Below are positions 1 to 10,840 of a stretch of DNA of 64,000 bases, piece by piece. How positions within the stretch are numbered: position 1 is the stretch's first letter; every line of letters begins with the position of its first letter. Where the stretch lies: NCBI RefSeq assembly GCF_029227915.1, contig NC_079886.1, positions 11,863,501 to 11,927,500 of the forward strand, given 5' to 3'. The notes under the pieces are model-generated. The model saw only the letters and a list, made by a program, of their open reading frames with translations, made no database searches and was not told where the DNA came from. The position numbers and the translations under genes are program-made. The stretch comes from Hydractinia symbiolongicarpus (lineage: Eukaryota > Cnidaria > Hydrozoa > Anthoathecata > Hydractiniidae).

Positions 1-1
1 G

Positions 2-430
2 AAGAACCCTGTGTTCAAAGAAGAAGAAAGAATTACATCTGTCCTGAAAGAGTTAAAAGTGAAGGGAAAAATCAGTGAACAGCTTTATGATAAACTAAAG
101 CCAATAGGAAGTCAACCACCTAGAATCTACGGACTTGCTAAAGTACACAAAAATAACACACCAATTTTATCGATGCCAGGTTCTCTATATTACAAACTAG
201 CAAACCAGGTAGCAAAGTGGCTGTCAGTAGTAGATGAATGCAACATCAATTCTTCCACGAAACAAATATCCGATCTAATTACACATCTCCAACTTGCAGA
301 AAATGAGGAACTTGTGAGTTTTGACGTCACATCCCTATATACAAATGTACCACTGAACGAAGCAATTGATGATTGTACCAGTCTTTTTTATTCTGGAAAA
401 TACTCCAGTAGATCGAGAAACTTTTCATAA
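2..430 (+). pseudogene. PLE reverse transcriptase, N-terminal part
   Basis: This is the fingers and palm start of a Penelope-type reverse transcriptase, which copies the element's RNA into DNA at a nick. The sequence PPRIYGLAKVHK and the palm motif FDVTSLYTNVPL, containing the first catalytic Asp, are typical of the family. The frame is open from base 2; the first apparent start codon is a GTG at 11, so no real start is visible. The frame is lost near 390-410, where homology passes to the frame starting before 366. One small indel would explain this. The part upstream of base 1 is missing. Confidence 0.85.
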
Positions 431-1511
431 ATTAACCTTACTATGTAGTAGCAATGTAGTTATGTCGACTCATGATGGATATTACCAACAAGTCGATGGA
501 TTGGCAATGGGGAGCCCACCAGCTCCAATGCTTGCTAATGGTTGGCTCAGTAAATTTGACGATATTATCAAGGGAGATGCAGATTTATTCGCGAGATATA
601 TGGACGATATTATCAGAAATATCAACAAAGATAAGATCCAGGAAAAGTTGAATGAGATTAATAATATTCACCCATCACTAAAGTTTACTATCGAGCGTGA
701 AAACAATGGAGAAATTGCATTTCTAGACATGTCTATAAAAAGAACACACGGAAACTTTGTCTCAAAGTGGTATACAAAACCAACTAACACTGGTTTAACA
801 CTAAATTTCCACGCCCTTGCACCAAAACAATCCAAGAGATCGGTTGTGTCTGGACTTGTACATAGAGTCTATAGAGCTTGTAGCAGTTGGGAAACATTTC
901 ATGAAAGTCTGAAAAAGGCTAAAGGAATTCTAGATAACAACCAATATCCCGCTGAATTCTACGACCCCATTATTTCAGACACATTGAGAAAAATCATTGA
1001 AAAGCCGATTCCACAAACTGATCAGGACGAAAAAGAAAAAGAAAAAGAAGAAGAGGAAACAGAAGAAAAATTGTTATTTATTCAGTATCGTGGTAAAGTT
1101 TCGGATAATTTCAAACGAACGCTTAACAACATCAAAGCTCCGTGCAGAATTATATTCACGCTAAATAAACTGAAAAGCTGTCTACCATCACTAAAGCCAA
1201 CAGTCGAAAAATCTTTGAAAAGTGGCGTAGTATATAAATTTTCATGTCCAAGATGTTCGTCTTGCTATGTCGGTCAAACAAGCCGTCATTTGATATGTCG
1301 TTTCAAAGAACATCGACGAAATGGCCCGGTTGCGGATCATTGGAAAGAATGCGAACGTGAATTGTCGATTGATGACGTAACGATCTTGTGCTCAAACTCA
1401 AAATCAACGTATCATTTAATGACTTTAGAGGCTCTTTTCATCAATCAATTGAAACCATCTTTGAATACAAAGGATGAATATAGATTCAGGCCGCTGGTGA
1501 TTAAATTTTAA
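366..1511 (+). pseudogene. PLE reverse transcriptase C-terminal part plus GIY-YIG endonuclease
   Basis: This continues the polymerase in a new frame. It shows motif B (GLAMGSPPAPMLAN), motif C (ARYMDDII, the catalytic YMDD box), and the following AFLDMSIKR block. A Lys/Glu-rich linker of about 20 residues (1030-1075) leads to a GIY-YIG domain near 1205-1480: VVYKFSC, CYVGQT, an Arg in RFKEH, a candidate Glu, and the end motif EALFINQLKPSLN. The Cys-x2-Cys pair between GIY and YIG is typical of PLE endonucleases. The frame is intact from about 400 to the stop, so the copy is quite young, with one visible break between the two halves. Confidence 0.88.
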
Positions 1512-1739
1512 TTATGACGTGGGTAATTACGATTTAATTATCATCAGCTTTTTTCTGATTTGTGTACAGTGTATGATGCTATGTATGATATGTATGATAA
1601 AAAACTTTATTATTTTAATGTTTTTAACAGTTTTTACTGAATATGTTTTATATTTTAGACCTGAAGATGGAATAAGTTTCCGAAATATATTGTTTAATAA
1701 ATATAATCATTGTTGGTCATTTTGATTGCAATATTACAT

Positions 1740-2800
1740 GGAACCACAATGTTTCTGACTTATTCATTATTGAGAATATCTCTTTGTTGATATCTTTTTG
1801 TGATAGGATGCTCTTAAGAGAATACTGAATTAATCTTCACGGTTAGCCAGCTTGGCATTTTAAATATTTTCCAAGCAGAATGATAACAATAAATAGATGT
1901 ATATATCAATAAAAAATCGATTTTTGAACAGCAGCACAATTTTGATGAGCTCTAAAAAGTGCGAATTTATGAAACTAATTTTGGTCCAAAATCCCCAAAA
2001 TAATTTCCTCAAAAAATTATTCCCGAAACATTTTTTTCTCAAGGTAGAAATACTTTGCTGTTGGTAAAGTCGTATACCAAGTCTTTCTAAACTATTAAGG
2101 CGGTAATACATTAAATCGAGAAAACAGATCACATGTAGACTTGTCAATTTCAATTTTCAAACCAGCATAATGCTTTTGATAAAATTTTTGAATTATTTAT
2201 GTTTTAAACAGAAAAAACCTTGTTTTTGTATATCTGTGTGTGTAAATTAAATGTGAGCTTGTTGAGTAAAAAATAAAAAAGCTGCAAGGCGTTTTAAAAA
2301 CATGTCATTAAGAAAAGAAAAAACAGAATTTATCAGTAATGGGTGGCTTTTTGGAAATGTTAAGGCCACAAATGTAAAAGAAAAAGTACTTCCAATACTT
2401 TTCTGAAGCCTTTTTCACCCAATATAACTGCAAGCAGTGAGTCCACCATATATGAATTCAGTTTCAGTTAAGTATTGTTTAAATACAGCAAAATCTTTGT
2501 CATCATATAAAAGCAGTAATGCAGACACAGATATGAAATTTAAATTTCTGCCTAGCTACTTTCAGTCAGGCACCTAGAATGATACGAACATTTGAAAATT
2601 ATGTAGCCACATTTGCACATTAGAGAACCAACGAAGTGCTATGTTCAGATGGGCAAATCATTTACTAATTTCCAAGTTTCCCCTGGCTACAAGTTTTGCA
2701 ACCCAGTGCTTGCTAGTCAACAAATTCAGTGAAATACACATAACTAAATTGCTTGAATTTCTTCAAGTAACCAGCAGCCTAAATAACATTATTGTATATT
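1740..2800. other. Noncoding, no recognised feature
   Basis: AT-rich sequence with several short open frames that have no recognisable motif on either strand. I see no RNA gene or repeat with a partner elsewhere in the window, apart from weak similarity near 2530-2590 to 44085-44140. Confidence 0.5.
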
Positions 2801-3110
2801 TATACATTTACACAAAACAATCAAGGGCAATATAAGTTTGTGTGTTGCGAGGAGAGGAATCAAAACAAACTCGTCGCACGTATCTGTGACGTAAAACGCC
2901 GATCTCGCTTAGCTCTGCAAGGTTATATATAAAACTTTGGTACATTGAGACAAATCTCATTAAATATTACACACAGAAATACTGTGTATTGGAGGGTCAC
3001 GTGACGAGGCCTCCTCCAGGGCCATGTTCGTATCGACGTGCCGAGGTCAGAATAGATAAAAGATGCCCTGGGGACGAGGTTGGACCGAAGGCTATCGCTC
3101 GTTGAAGGTT
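2800..3110 (+). repeat. Dispersed repeat, copy A (partners near 44.2 and 46.6 kb)
   Basis: The block from CAATCAAGGGCAATATA to the run CACGTGACGAGGCCT and the following GTTCGT segment recurs in diverged form at about 44168-44430, and again in the duplicated unit at about 46581-46843. Order and orientation are the same. The shared parts include TGACGTAAAA, CGCAAGGTTATATA and GTCACGTGACGAGGCC. It looks like an old interspersed repeat of unknown class; no terminal repeats or coding motif were found. Bases 3110-3260 continue as GC-richer sequence containing CACGTGAC and GTGACGTCAC. Confidence 0.65.
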
Positions 3111-3264
3111 TTGCGCATGCGTTGAAAAAAGATCACGTGACTTTTTTTACTCATTTGAGGCATGATGAAATCTGTGACGTCACAGGGGGTATCGAGGGAC
3201 CGTTTTCTAATAAGGGTTTGACCGTCGAAAACACAAAACTTACTCATCATGCCTCCCTACATAG

Positions 3265-4140
3265 TAGTTCCTTTAACATCTCGTTCAATAATTTATATGC
3301 AGCATCTGGACCTCTATATGTTTTAGTTGTTTGCTATATTTGTCATCATATCTACATACTACCTGTTATGAAATTGTTGTGCTTCCTTACTTATATTTTG
3401 TTTTATTTCTTTAGATCTATATACTGTACTACTAACATATACTCCAGTTCTTTATGTTGAATAAAGCCATTGTTTTGGTTCATTACTGTTATCACTTTCA
3501 TGACACTACCTTATATCCATATTCACAATCTACATCCTTCTGGTATGCCTCAGTATATGATTTCTTATTTTCTGGTGCGCATCCATGGATCTTCTCCGAA
3601 ATGGCTTCAAAATCTCATATATTACAAATGGTGCTTCTAATTGTTTATGATAGTTTGAGAATTTTAATATGGTAACACCCTTTTCTGGCATTTTTATAGC
3701 TTGTTTACCATTGATGACAATACAGTTTTAGTATAAAAACATAGAACACAGTAATTTGAATTTTTAAAAGTCACAATTTGCATTATTCTATATCTATAAC
3801 CGCTGAAACAAAAAGTCCAAAAAAATTAGCATGTGCAGCAATAAAGATAATAAAAATAAAAGAGAAAAAAAGCCCTGGGATTGAAGTTGCTCACAATCTG
3901 CATTATACAGAACGTTTAATAATATAAGCAGGTCCAACAACAAAATAAAAATAAAATAAAAATGCAAAAGGTCTAACATAATCAACAACGGTTATGTAAA
4001 AAGCTGAATCTGCTAAAGCTATATACTTGCTTTGCCATGCCTGAAGTAAACCAGGGGAAATAGTATACCAGACATAAGAAAAATCGTTAAGTCACACAAA
4101 AAAGATTATTGCAAAGTCAGCAAAGACCCGCATAAACACA
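3265..4140. other. Noncoding, no recognised feature
   Basis: Only short motif-free open frames are present. Nothing supports a gene, RNA or mobile element here. Confidence 0.45.
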
Positions 4141-4144
4141 CAAA

Positions 4145-4760
4145 AATGTTATTTTCAGAATTTTATTTGAATTTTGATGACGTCAGCAACCCATCCACTA
4201 AAAAAAATAGAATTTTGTTTTCACGTTGCCTCTATTGTGGAGAGCTTAAAGCACTGATCAAGAAAAAGTATATGATCATGTGCTTTTAATGAGCAGTTAA
4301 TAAGATATAAGGGTTCAAATATTTTGCTGACGTCAGCAATGGTCCGTCAAAACCAAAAATTTTTTTTTAAAAATTTATATACCTGTTGCCTTCATTTTAT
4401 AGATCTTGAAACGCTGATCAAGAAAATGTATAGCAGAGATAATTGATGACGTCATCAACCCATCTATTCAGAAACGGATTTGGGGACCTAGGTTTGGGAA
4501 ACTTACCTAAATTAGTCCCAGGTGGTCCCTAGTTACCCACGCGGTGAAAAATCATTGACGTCACCACAAAGTTTTAAATGCACGGTAATGGCTTCACTAA
4601 TCTTAATTAACTTTCCTTTGACGTCAATACTATTTTAACGTTAAAGTTTGATAAATTGCAGAACCGTTTTATGGGCGATGTTCTACAGACTTTTACAGAC
4701 AGATCAAAGAAAGTAGTGAAGATAATATCTAATTTGCAAAAGTCACAGTCAGACAGACGG
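4145..4760 (+). repeat. GACGTCA-bearing dispersed repeat, copy 1
   Basis: This stretch matches 34175-34810 in opposite orientation. Both copies share, in the same order, GTTGCCTnnATT, AGCTT or GATCTTGAAACGCTGATCA, GATATAAGGGTT, GCTGACGTCAGCAA, TGATGACGTCATCAAC, an AAACGGATTTGGGGA block, and GGTGGTCCCTAGTTACCC followed by CGCGGTGAAAAATCA. The sites spaced along the repeat are palindromic TGACGTCA cores, which resemble cyclic-AMP response elements. A further partial unit with CGTGGAAAAATCCACTTAG begins near 4765 and runs to about 4880. No coding capacity is seen. Confidence 0.75.
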
Positions 4761-4984
4761 AACTGGCGTATTATTATATAGACTAGTCGATAAGGCCCGT
4801 GGAAAAATCCACTTAGGCAAAAGGCCAATGAAAAATAGGTTGCTTCAGATGTTTTGCTGACGTCAGTAGTGCATATACAAAAAAAAAAAATGTTCTTAAA
4901 ATCTTACACAAAATGTCAAATGTCAAATTGCATTAAATCTTCCACACAAATCTTACATAAAATCAAAAAGAACAGCTTGCAAGG

Positions 4985-5075
4985 CGACATCGACACTCAC
5001 AACACCAATACTCACAAAACCGACAGTAAGAACACCAACAGTCACAACACCGACAGTGACAACACGGATAATAAC
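4985..5075 (+). repeat. Short degenerate tandem repeat (AACACCGACAGT-like)
   Basis: About five imperfect units of ACAACACCGACAGTGAC-like sequence, roughly 15-18 bp apart, give a Thr/Asn/Asp/Ser-rich translation. I read it as a small minisatellite rather than a coding region. Confidence 0.5.
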
Positions 5076-5825
5076 AATGTCAGAAATAACGCATCTAAAA
5101 TATGTACATCTTATAAGTGATTATGCTGAAAACCCTCGGTATTTTATTCTGAAATGTCAAAAAGGGGGCCTGCAAGAGTTAGCACTAATCAACAAATATA
5201 AGTTCTTTACACATTTTAAATATTGTCTTTCCCTTGGCCAGAATTCTTACACAAAAATATGAAAAATCCATATAGTTTCGAAAACATCAAATTTAAATCT
5301 AGAAAAATCAGTCATTTCGGTTGGATACCATCCTCTCTCACAAAAATTTACACAAAATGTAAAAATCAACCAGTTAAGAATACATGGTCGTTCAGCATAT
5401 ATATTTTTATGGTAATATTTTAAACCTAAATGTGAAAAAATCAATGAGCAAAGAATAAACTTGAATCAACAAAGATCATTATTTTGGAAACATTGTATAC
5501 AGTTCGTAAACAGAAGTTTACACAAAATGTAAAACAGATCGGTTTTTGAGAAACACATCAAATCAACAAAAATAATTTCATTCAGCATGTCGTATATTAC
5601 CATTACCCATCATTCTTCCACAAAAAGGTTGTGAAACACATCAAAATTTAGAAAAATCAGTCACTTCAGGACATACGGTCATCGCCCATTAGATTACAAA
5701 ATCAGAAACAAAACAATAATAAATAACTTAACACACTCACTTTAAATTTTAAACTTAAAATTCGTTCCACTTGTCATATTGCATGTGGTCCCCCTTGTAA
5801 AGTGCACAGGTAATGTGAAAAAAAT

Positions 5826-6164
5826 TATAGATGAATTTCAGTGTGACGTCATTTGTTTACTTTTTAGCGGTAAGCTCCTTGGCTCTGGCTTTTGCGTGGC
5901 AGGAAAAAAGATGCTAGGATTTGGTGAAGAAAGGTCTTTTACTGTTGATTTTTTCTAACGGGGACATCGTTGAGGTTATAAACTATTATCGAGTGTAAGT
6001 TGATGGCTTCTGATTTATTTGAATTCATTAAGAATGCCTCGTTTGAAGAAATGAACTGATAATTACTTTGCTTCACCTAGCACCCCAATCTTTTACCCTG
6101 GCACAAAAATGCGAAACCTGAAAGAGCTTACCACTGAAAACGTAAACAACGGAATTCATCTATA
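5826..6164. mobile_element. MITE-like element with imperfect inverted ends
   Basis: The left end TATAGATGAATTTC and the segment TTGTTTAC...GCGGTAAGCTC reappear as an imperfect reverse complement at 6126-6164 (GAGCTTACCACTG...GAATTCATCTATA). Each arm is about 45-50 bp and the whole unit 339 bp. No coding region lies inside. I could not identify a target-site duplication, so the superfamily is unknown. Confidence 0.6.
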
Positions 6165-6719
6165 CTCTATGGGCATAAAAATACATCCTACTATCCTGCA
6201 AAAGTTCAAGTTTTTAAAAGATTTTGTAGCTAGCTAGCTATAGCTTGTTACATCATAATTCGTGCTCATAAAAGAAGAGAAATTTGGAAACTATAGTAGT
6301 TAGCTATAGATAATAGACCATTTCGGAGATTATGCGCCATTATGGATTTTCTAAGCCCATTGATGCAAGTTGAACTTTGGACTTCACGTTTTATTCAGTC
6401 TTTTCCTTAACGGACGTGCTGGCGGCAGGACAGTTTTGCTTTTTGTTATCTGTTTTTATGTTTGTGATACTAATTTTATGATATATATTTTGAAAGATAC
6501 TTTTATTATGCACTTATTTGTACTTTTATTTTCTTTTTGTACAATGAAGGCAACTTAATATATCCTAAAAATCTTTAAACTAGCTAGCTAGCGAGGTCTC
6601 CCAAAAATGCTTTTAGGACACTGTACTGTAGCTAGCTATAAGTCTGTAATTAGTAATTAATGCTTGATTAAAGGTAATTTCATTTTATATTTAGATGTTT
6701 AAAATTGTGTATTATAAAG
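6165..6719. other. Noncoding with TAGC-type microsatellite stretches
   Basis: TAGCTAGCTAGC runs occur at about 6230 and 6580. The open frames here are short and motif-free. Confidence 0.45.
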
Positions 6720-7165
6720 ATATTGGCATTGGATTTTAAACTTCTTTGTAAGTCGGTTAATTTCTTCCTGTGGATTCATCGAACGCTCTACATCATCGGC
6801 TTGTTGATCTGCATCCTCCAAATGTTTTCCATAAATCAATAAGTCTGCTAAACTAATTGCTGTATTCTTAAATGCGTGTTTACGAATTTTGCTGTTATGA
6901 GTAGATAACACAATTTGTTGTTTAAGCTCTTTGTCCAAATTTGTTGCAAAGTCACATTTATTCGCCTGCTGTTTCAACCGTATGTAAAACTGATGAATGT
7001 TTTCGTCGGGTTGTTGTTTTAGTTTTCTAAATGTATACACTTCATAATCGATGTTTTTCTTAGGTGGAAAATATCCATCAAATATTGTAATGGCGTTTGC
7101 AAACGCTTCATCTGTACCTGGTACTAAAAGATTGTCGTATATGTCATACGCCTCTTCTTTTGGAA
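6720..7165 (-). pseudogene. Ty3/Gypsy-type gag fragment
   Basis: Read on the minus strand, an open stretch begins just after a TAA near 7170. It includes FPPKKNIDYEVYTFR, then QQPDENIHQFYIRLK and a basic NKCDF segment. This is the usual signature of the retrotransposon gag core, which forms the virus-like particle of Ty3/Gypsy elements (a Phe/Tyr, then Gln-x2-Glu, then Phe-x2-Arg-Leu). About 145 residues remain and end near 6720. There is no zinc knuckle, protease or polymerase next to it, so this is an orphan fragment. No ATG precedes the conserved part. Confidence 0.7.
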
Positions 7166-7473
7166 AAGGCTGTTACGCCTATGCGCATGTGTGGCATGGT
7201 TTACCTGTACTAAGGAGTCAGCCCACTGTGACAATTAATTTTTAAACTTTTCCTGTAATCACGCCTGTACGAATGTACAACACTGTTTACCTGGGCTAAC
7301 CGCTCAGCTCGGTGTCCGGATTAATCTTTTAACTTTCACAATACTTCTAATGTTAAATGCAGTTAGCTAGGTAACTACATCTTTTATTATGTACCTGAAA
7401 ACGTTTTCTGCAAATAAAATTGAGCAATTGTTTTAGTTAGACCAGTAACGACAAGCTGTTCCCTGTGTCTTAA

Positions 7474-8036
7474 CCCTATTCGGTCCGGGGTTTTTCGAAC
7501 ATACTATGCCACTATCTGCTTAAAATATAATTACTTTTGTTCTAGAGCGAATTTTTACATTCTGTTTGAAGTTTCTGAAAGCTAAATAAAAGTTATTTAA
7601 CATATCTTCCGGTTTTTACATGGATCGGATGAAAAATTGCCAAAAATTGCCCGAAAATCCGTTTTTTTTCGATTTTCGGGTAAAATCCGACAAAATCGGG
7701 AAATCGGATTAGTCACGTGTTCAAATTATTCAAAATGATCCTTCTTGATGAAACAAAGTTGTGTTGCAAGTTTCAAGTTCTAAGGATAATCCTAGCAGGA
7801 GTTATTATATTTTCCCCATTATAAGGATTTCATAGAGATTTTTAGGGGTAGTTTCGAGTAATGGCCAATATCAAAGCTTCTGAAAGGTATGGGACCTAAA
7901 CAATTAGCATGCAGGTGTCTAATAGATAAATGTTGAAACTCAGTAAGTATCATAGCCATATAACAAAGCAATCAGGAGTTATTAAAAAAAAACCGTCAGG
8001 GGGGGCGGAATCCGCCCCCCCCCGGACCGAATAGGG
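7474..8036. mobile_element. TTAA-flanked MITE, piggyBac-type
   Basis: The element is 563 bp. It begins with CCCTATTCGGTCCGGGG and ends with the exact reverse complement, and it is flanked on both sides by TTAA (7470-7473 and 8037-8040). A TTAA target duplication with terminal repeats starting CCC is characteristic of the piggyBac superfamily. No transposase is encoded, so it must have been moved in trans. The interior carries a GGGGGGCGGAATCCGCCCCC palindrome next to the right end. Confidence 0.85.
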
Positions 8037-8102
8037 TTAATTTAAACCGAAGTTGCAATGATGTTTATTGAAAAAGGGTATACGCCTGTTCAACTCTGTT
8101 TA

Positions 8103-8147
8103 ACCATAGAGATATAATAAAATAAATATATATTATATCTCTATGGT
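8103..8147. repeat. Perfect short palindrome (ACCATAGAGATATAAT arms)
   Basis: Arms of 16 bp are separated by 13 bp of A/T. It sits inside one copy of the 7.2-8.5 kb repeat. A related CATAGAGATAATATCTCTATG palindrome occurs at about 41090-41110, so this may be a very small foldback element. Confidence 0.7.
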
Positions 8148-8614
8148 GTAACTGTACTAAGGGCTTAGCCCAGTAAACAACAGACTGTTTTTTGGAAAAG
8201 GCTGTTACGCCTCTATGCGCCTGTACTAAGGGGTCAGCCCACAGTAACATTTTTTTAACTTTCTTGGTAATCACCGGTGTACGGATATGCAACACTGTTT
8301 ACCTGTACTAAGCGCTCAGCTTTGTGTTAGTAATGGACTGTTTCTTGTGTATTTATTTAAACAGAGTCTTCGAGAAAGTTTTTTTCAAAAGGGGATTATC
8401 CCTATACGCCTGTACAACACCGTTTAACTGTACTAAGATAGGAATTGGGACTGTCACATCAGGGCAAATGCACCCTTATGTGAATAATACTTTTGTCGTG
8501 TCAGTTACGGAAATATAAGTTATCTCCGTATCCGAAACGGTAGGTTAGCTGCGCCGTGGACCTAATAAATCGAGTTTTTTTGTACTTGCTCTAGATACTA
8601 AAATATCTTTAAAT

Positions 8615-8875
8615 TTACAAAAGACGGGAATTTTTTACATGTTTTAATAAATACTGCAGTACTTGAATGTAATATTGATGTGAAAGCTTTAAACTGTATA
8701 CACCAGATTTTAATTCTAAACATGCATCTTTCTGTTTCACATACTCTTCAATAGTTTTGTCCCCATGAGTAAACAGACACTTAATTTCCAGATTGCCATG
8801 TTCAAAGTAGGAGCATTGCACCATTCCATCTACACTAGCACGAAGTATATGTTTCTCCTGATGGATTCTGTACAT
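8615..8875 (-). pseudogene. YqaJ / lambda-exonuclease-like nuclease fragment
   Basis: An 86-residue frame starting with a true ATG at 8875 shows the nuclease core in order: ASVDGMVQC (catalytic Asp), GNLEIKC (the Glu-x-Lys pair), an acidic helix with DACLELK, and HQYYIQVLQY, matching the usual His-x-Tyr-Tyr-x-Gln-Val-Gln end. Proteins of this family resect DNA ends, and in invertebrate genomes similar domains often sit in mobile or virus-like elements. The N-terminal part and any partner gene are missing nearby. The normal final Gln-Val-Gln appears as Gln-Val-Leu-Gln. Assignment rests on motif order recalled from the family. Confidence 0.6.
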
Positions 8876-9130
8876 TTAAATTTTTTGTGAAGTTTGCGGT
8901 TTGAGGCTATGTATCTTTTACGAGCATATTGTTCATGCTCGGCTCCCCAAAACAAAGTCGGTGCACAAATCGGTTTGTTATAACCCAAAATTTTGCAATC
9001 AAATTATCAACAGATGATTGTGACTGTTTTGAGGGCAAACGGCTTCACTCACCTGAACAAATATAATTAATGTGGCCAAAGAACAATAGAATTTACCAAT
9101 CAAAAAGCAATCAGAAAGATCGTCTGAGAT

Positions 9131-9193
9131 GACCCAGTGTAATTTTTCTTAACTATTCCGATTTCCTGGTGCTAAGAAAAATTGTACTGGGTC
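9131..9193. repeat. Hairpin with GACCCAGT arms
   Basis: GACCCAGTGTAATTTTTCTT and its near reverse complement (CTAAGAAAAATTGTACTGGGTC) are separated by about 18 bp. The right arm plus TCTCCTGG recurs in diverged form at 18672-18710, suggesting a dispersed end sequence. Confidence 0.6.
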
Positions 9194-10620
9194 TCCTGGC
9201 TAGAATCGCGTATACAATTTTAAAAGGGCAATTAGGCTGGGATTAAAAATAAAAACTAAGACAAAGCTAAAACTTCAATAATGTTATTTTCTTTCTTGGA
9301 GAAATTTGTATGCAAGCGCTGCATCAATTCTTTCCAGGTAAAATCTCCACATAAAAAACACGTTTAAATATGCCAGAGAAAAGGAGTTGTTGTGATGGGG
9401 TTGTTGTAGTCGATATGCCGAAGCCCTATTCAAAGCGAATGTTCACAACTGTAATAGGTCGATGCGAGTACCTTATGTGATATATGGTGACCTTTAATCC
9501 ATCACACAAAGTACCAACACCACAGCAATGCGGATTTTGTATCCACATCGAAGGTCTAATAAAATAGAAGCCAATTCTCTATCGCTGAGACAATGCTGCA
9601 GTGGTCTTCTTTAAAACTGTAGAGCAAGTAGCAAAAACAATATACGAAAACCACCTGAAACTTGTAAATTCACTAAAAATGACTAAATACGATTGGAAAA
9701 GATATTAGGGTGAAGGCTGTCACATTTAAGGGTCAGCCAATGCATTCAATACGTATAACCAATGAAGACGGTGTAGTATGTAACAGACACCTCAACAATA
9801 GATTGAAAGGAATAATACAACACACAAATCTGCTATATATGTAACGAACCAGTAAAAAATCCATCCATGAGGAAAAGATCACGACCACATCGCGGAAATG
9901 TTTAGAGGGCCAGCAAGTGCAATGTAAACTATAAAATACCATCATTCATACCAGTTATATTCCACAACCTGCAATGACATGACTCTCACTTATTCATAAA
10001 TAAATTGGGAGAAATAGAAGGAGGCATAAACTGCACCCCAATGAGAGAGAAGAGTACATCTCGTTCTCAAAAAAATGCCTGTTGAAAACAAATACATCGA
10101 ATTAAGATTTATAGACAGTTTCAAGTACATAGCATCATCCCTGGACAAACTATTTATCAACCTAACCGAACACAAAATAATTTTAAGACACTATGAAGGC
10201 AGTGCTGCAACCACAATTCTAATATTTTGGGAGGCAAGGCGCCCTGGGTGTGAAATTTTTAAATTTTACATCTCTAGATTGGCAGAAAATTCCCTTCCAG
10301 ACGTCAACGATCTCGTGGTTCAATATTAAAAATCACGATTAATGTTTTGATATTTTTGTAATTTGGAAAAGCTGCATTGTTTAATTGGCATGAAAATTTA
10401 GATAAAAATTTCCATTAGAAACCAAAAGGTAGAAAGAGATACTTATTTACATTACACGACTACAATAATATAAAAAATGATAAGAACACTAGAAATTTTA
10501 AGAGTGCTGCCACTTTTTAGAAAACTTACATCGCATTTAGACTTTTTAAAATAACTGCTAACCCCCTTAAAACATTTAGTGATTTTTATAATAATGGTTT
10601 ATGAGAAGGATCCTTATTGC
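9194..10620. other. No recognised gene
   Basis: Several open frames of 60-84 codons occur on both strands, but I recognise none. A pyrimidine-rich tract of TTTCT/TTTC units follows at 10625-10765 and is low-complexity DNA, not coding. Confidence 0.5.
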
Positions 10621-10624
10621 TAGA

Positions 10625-10765
10625 CGAATTTCTCTCTGTTTTTTTTTTCATTTCTCTTTGTTTCTCTTGGTTTTTCTCTCTGTCTCTTTTTCACTCTTCC
10701 TTTCCTTTATTCCTTTCTTTTTCTTTCTCTCTTTCTTTCTTTCTTCTTTTGGTAGAAAAATTATT
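10625..10765 (+). repeat. Polypyrimidine microsatellite-like tract
   Basis: About 140 bp of almost pure C/T with TTTCT and TTCTTTCT units. It lies immediately upstream of the Polinton polymerase relic. Confidence 0.8.
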
Positions 10766-10840
10766 GGGGAGGAGGGAGAGAGAGCTGTGCTCCCTGCCTC
10801 CCCCCGGCGGTTACGGCACTGGAAGGTAAGCAGCTGGACT

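Larger units (their letters stand above)
1..1730 (+). mobile_element. Penelope-like element (PLE), truncated by window edge
   Basis: The segment encodes, in order, a reverse transcriptase and a GIY-YIG endonuclease, the domain pair that defines endonuclease-bearing Penelope-like elements. The frame is open at base 1, so the element continues upstream of the window. After the stop near 1511 there are about 200 bp of AT-rich tail with a short Glu-Asp-Gly-type segment near 1655-1690, which I take to be the 3' untranslated end. I did not find the terminal repeats that PLEs often carry, so the right boundary is approximate. Confidence 0.85.
7156..8460. repeat. Four diverged copies of a ~130-170 bp repeat
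   Basis: Segments at about 7156-7320, 8050-8180, 8190-8325 and 8380-8460 share AAAAGGCTGTTACGCCT, GCGCCTGTACTAAGGGG, TCAGCCCACAGT and ACACTGTTTACCTG in the same order. The first and third are the best preserved. A TTAA-flanked element (7474-8036) separates the first from the rest, and a short hairpin interrupts the second. Class unknown. Confidence 0.7.

Noticed and set aside
1519-1725. Open frame of 68 codons after the PLE
   Set aside because: Hydrophobic, AT-driven and located in the element's 3' tail; no motif.
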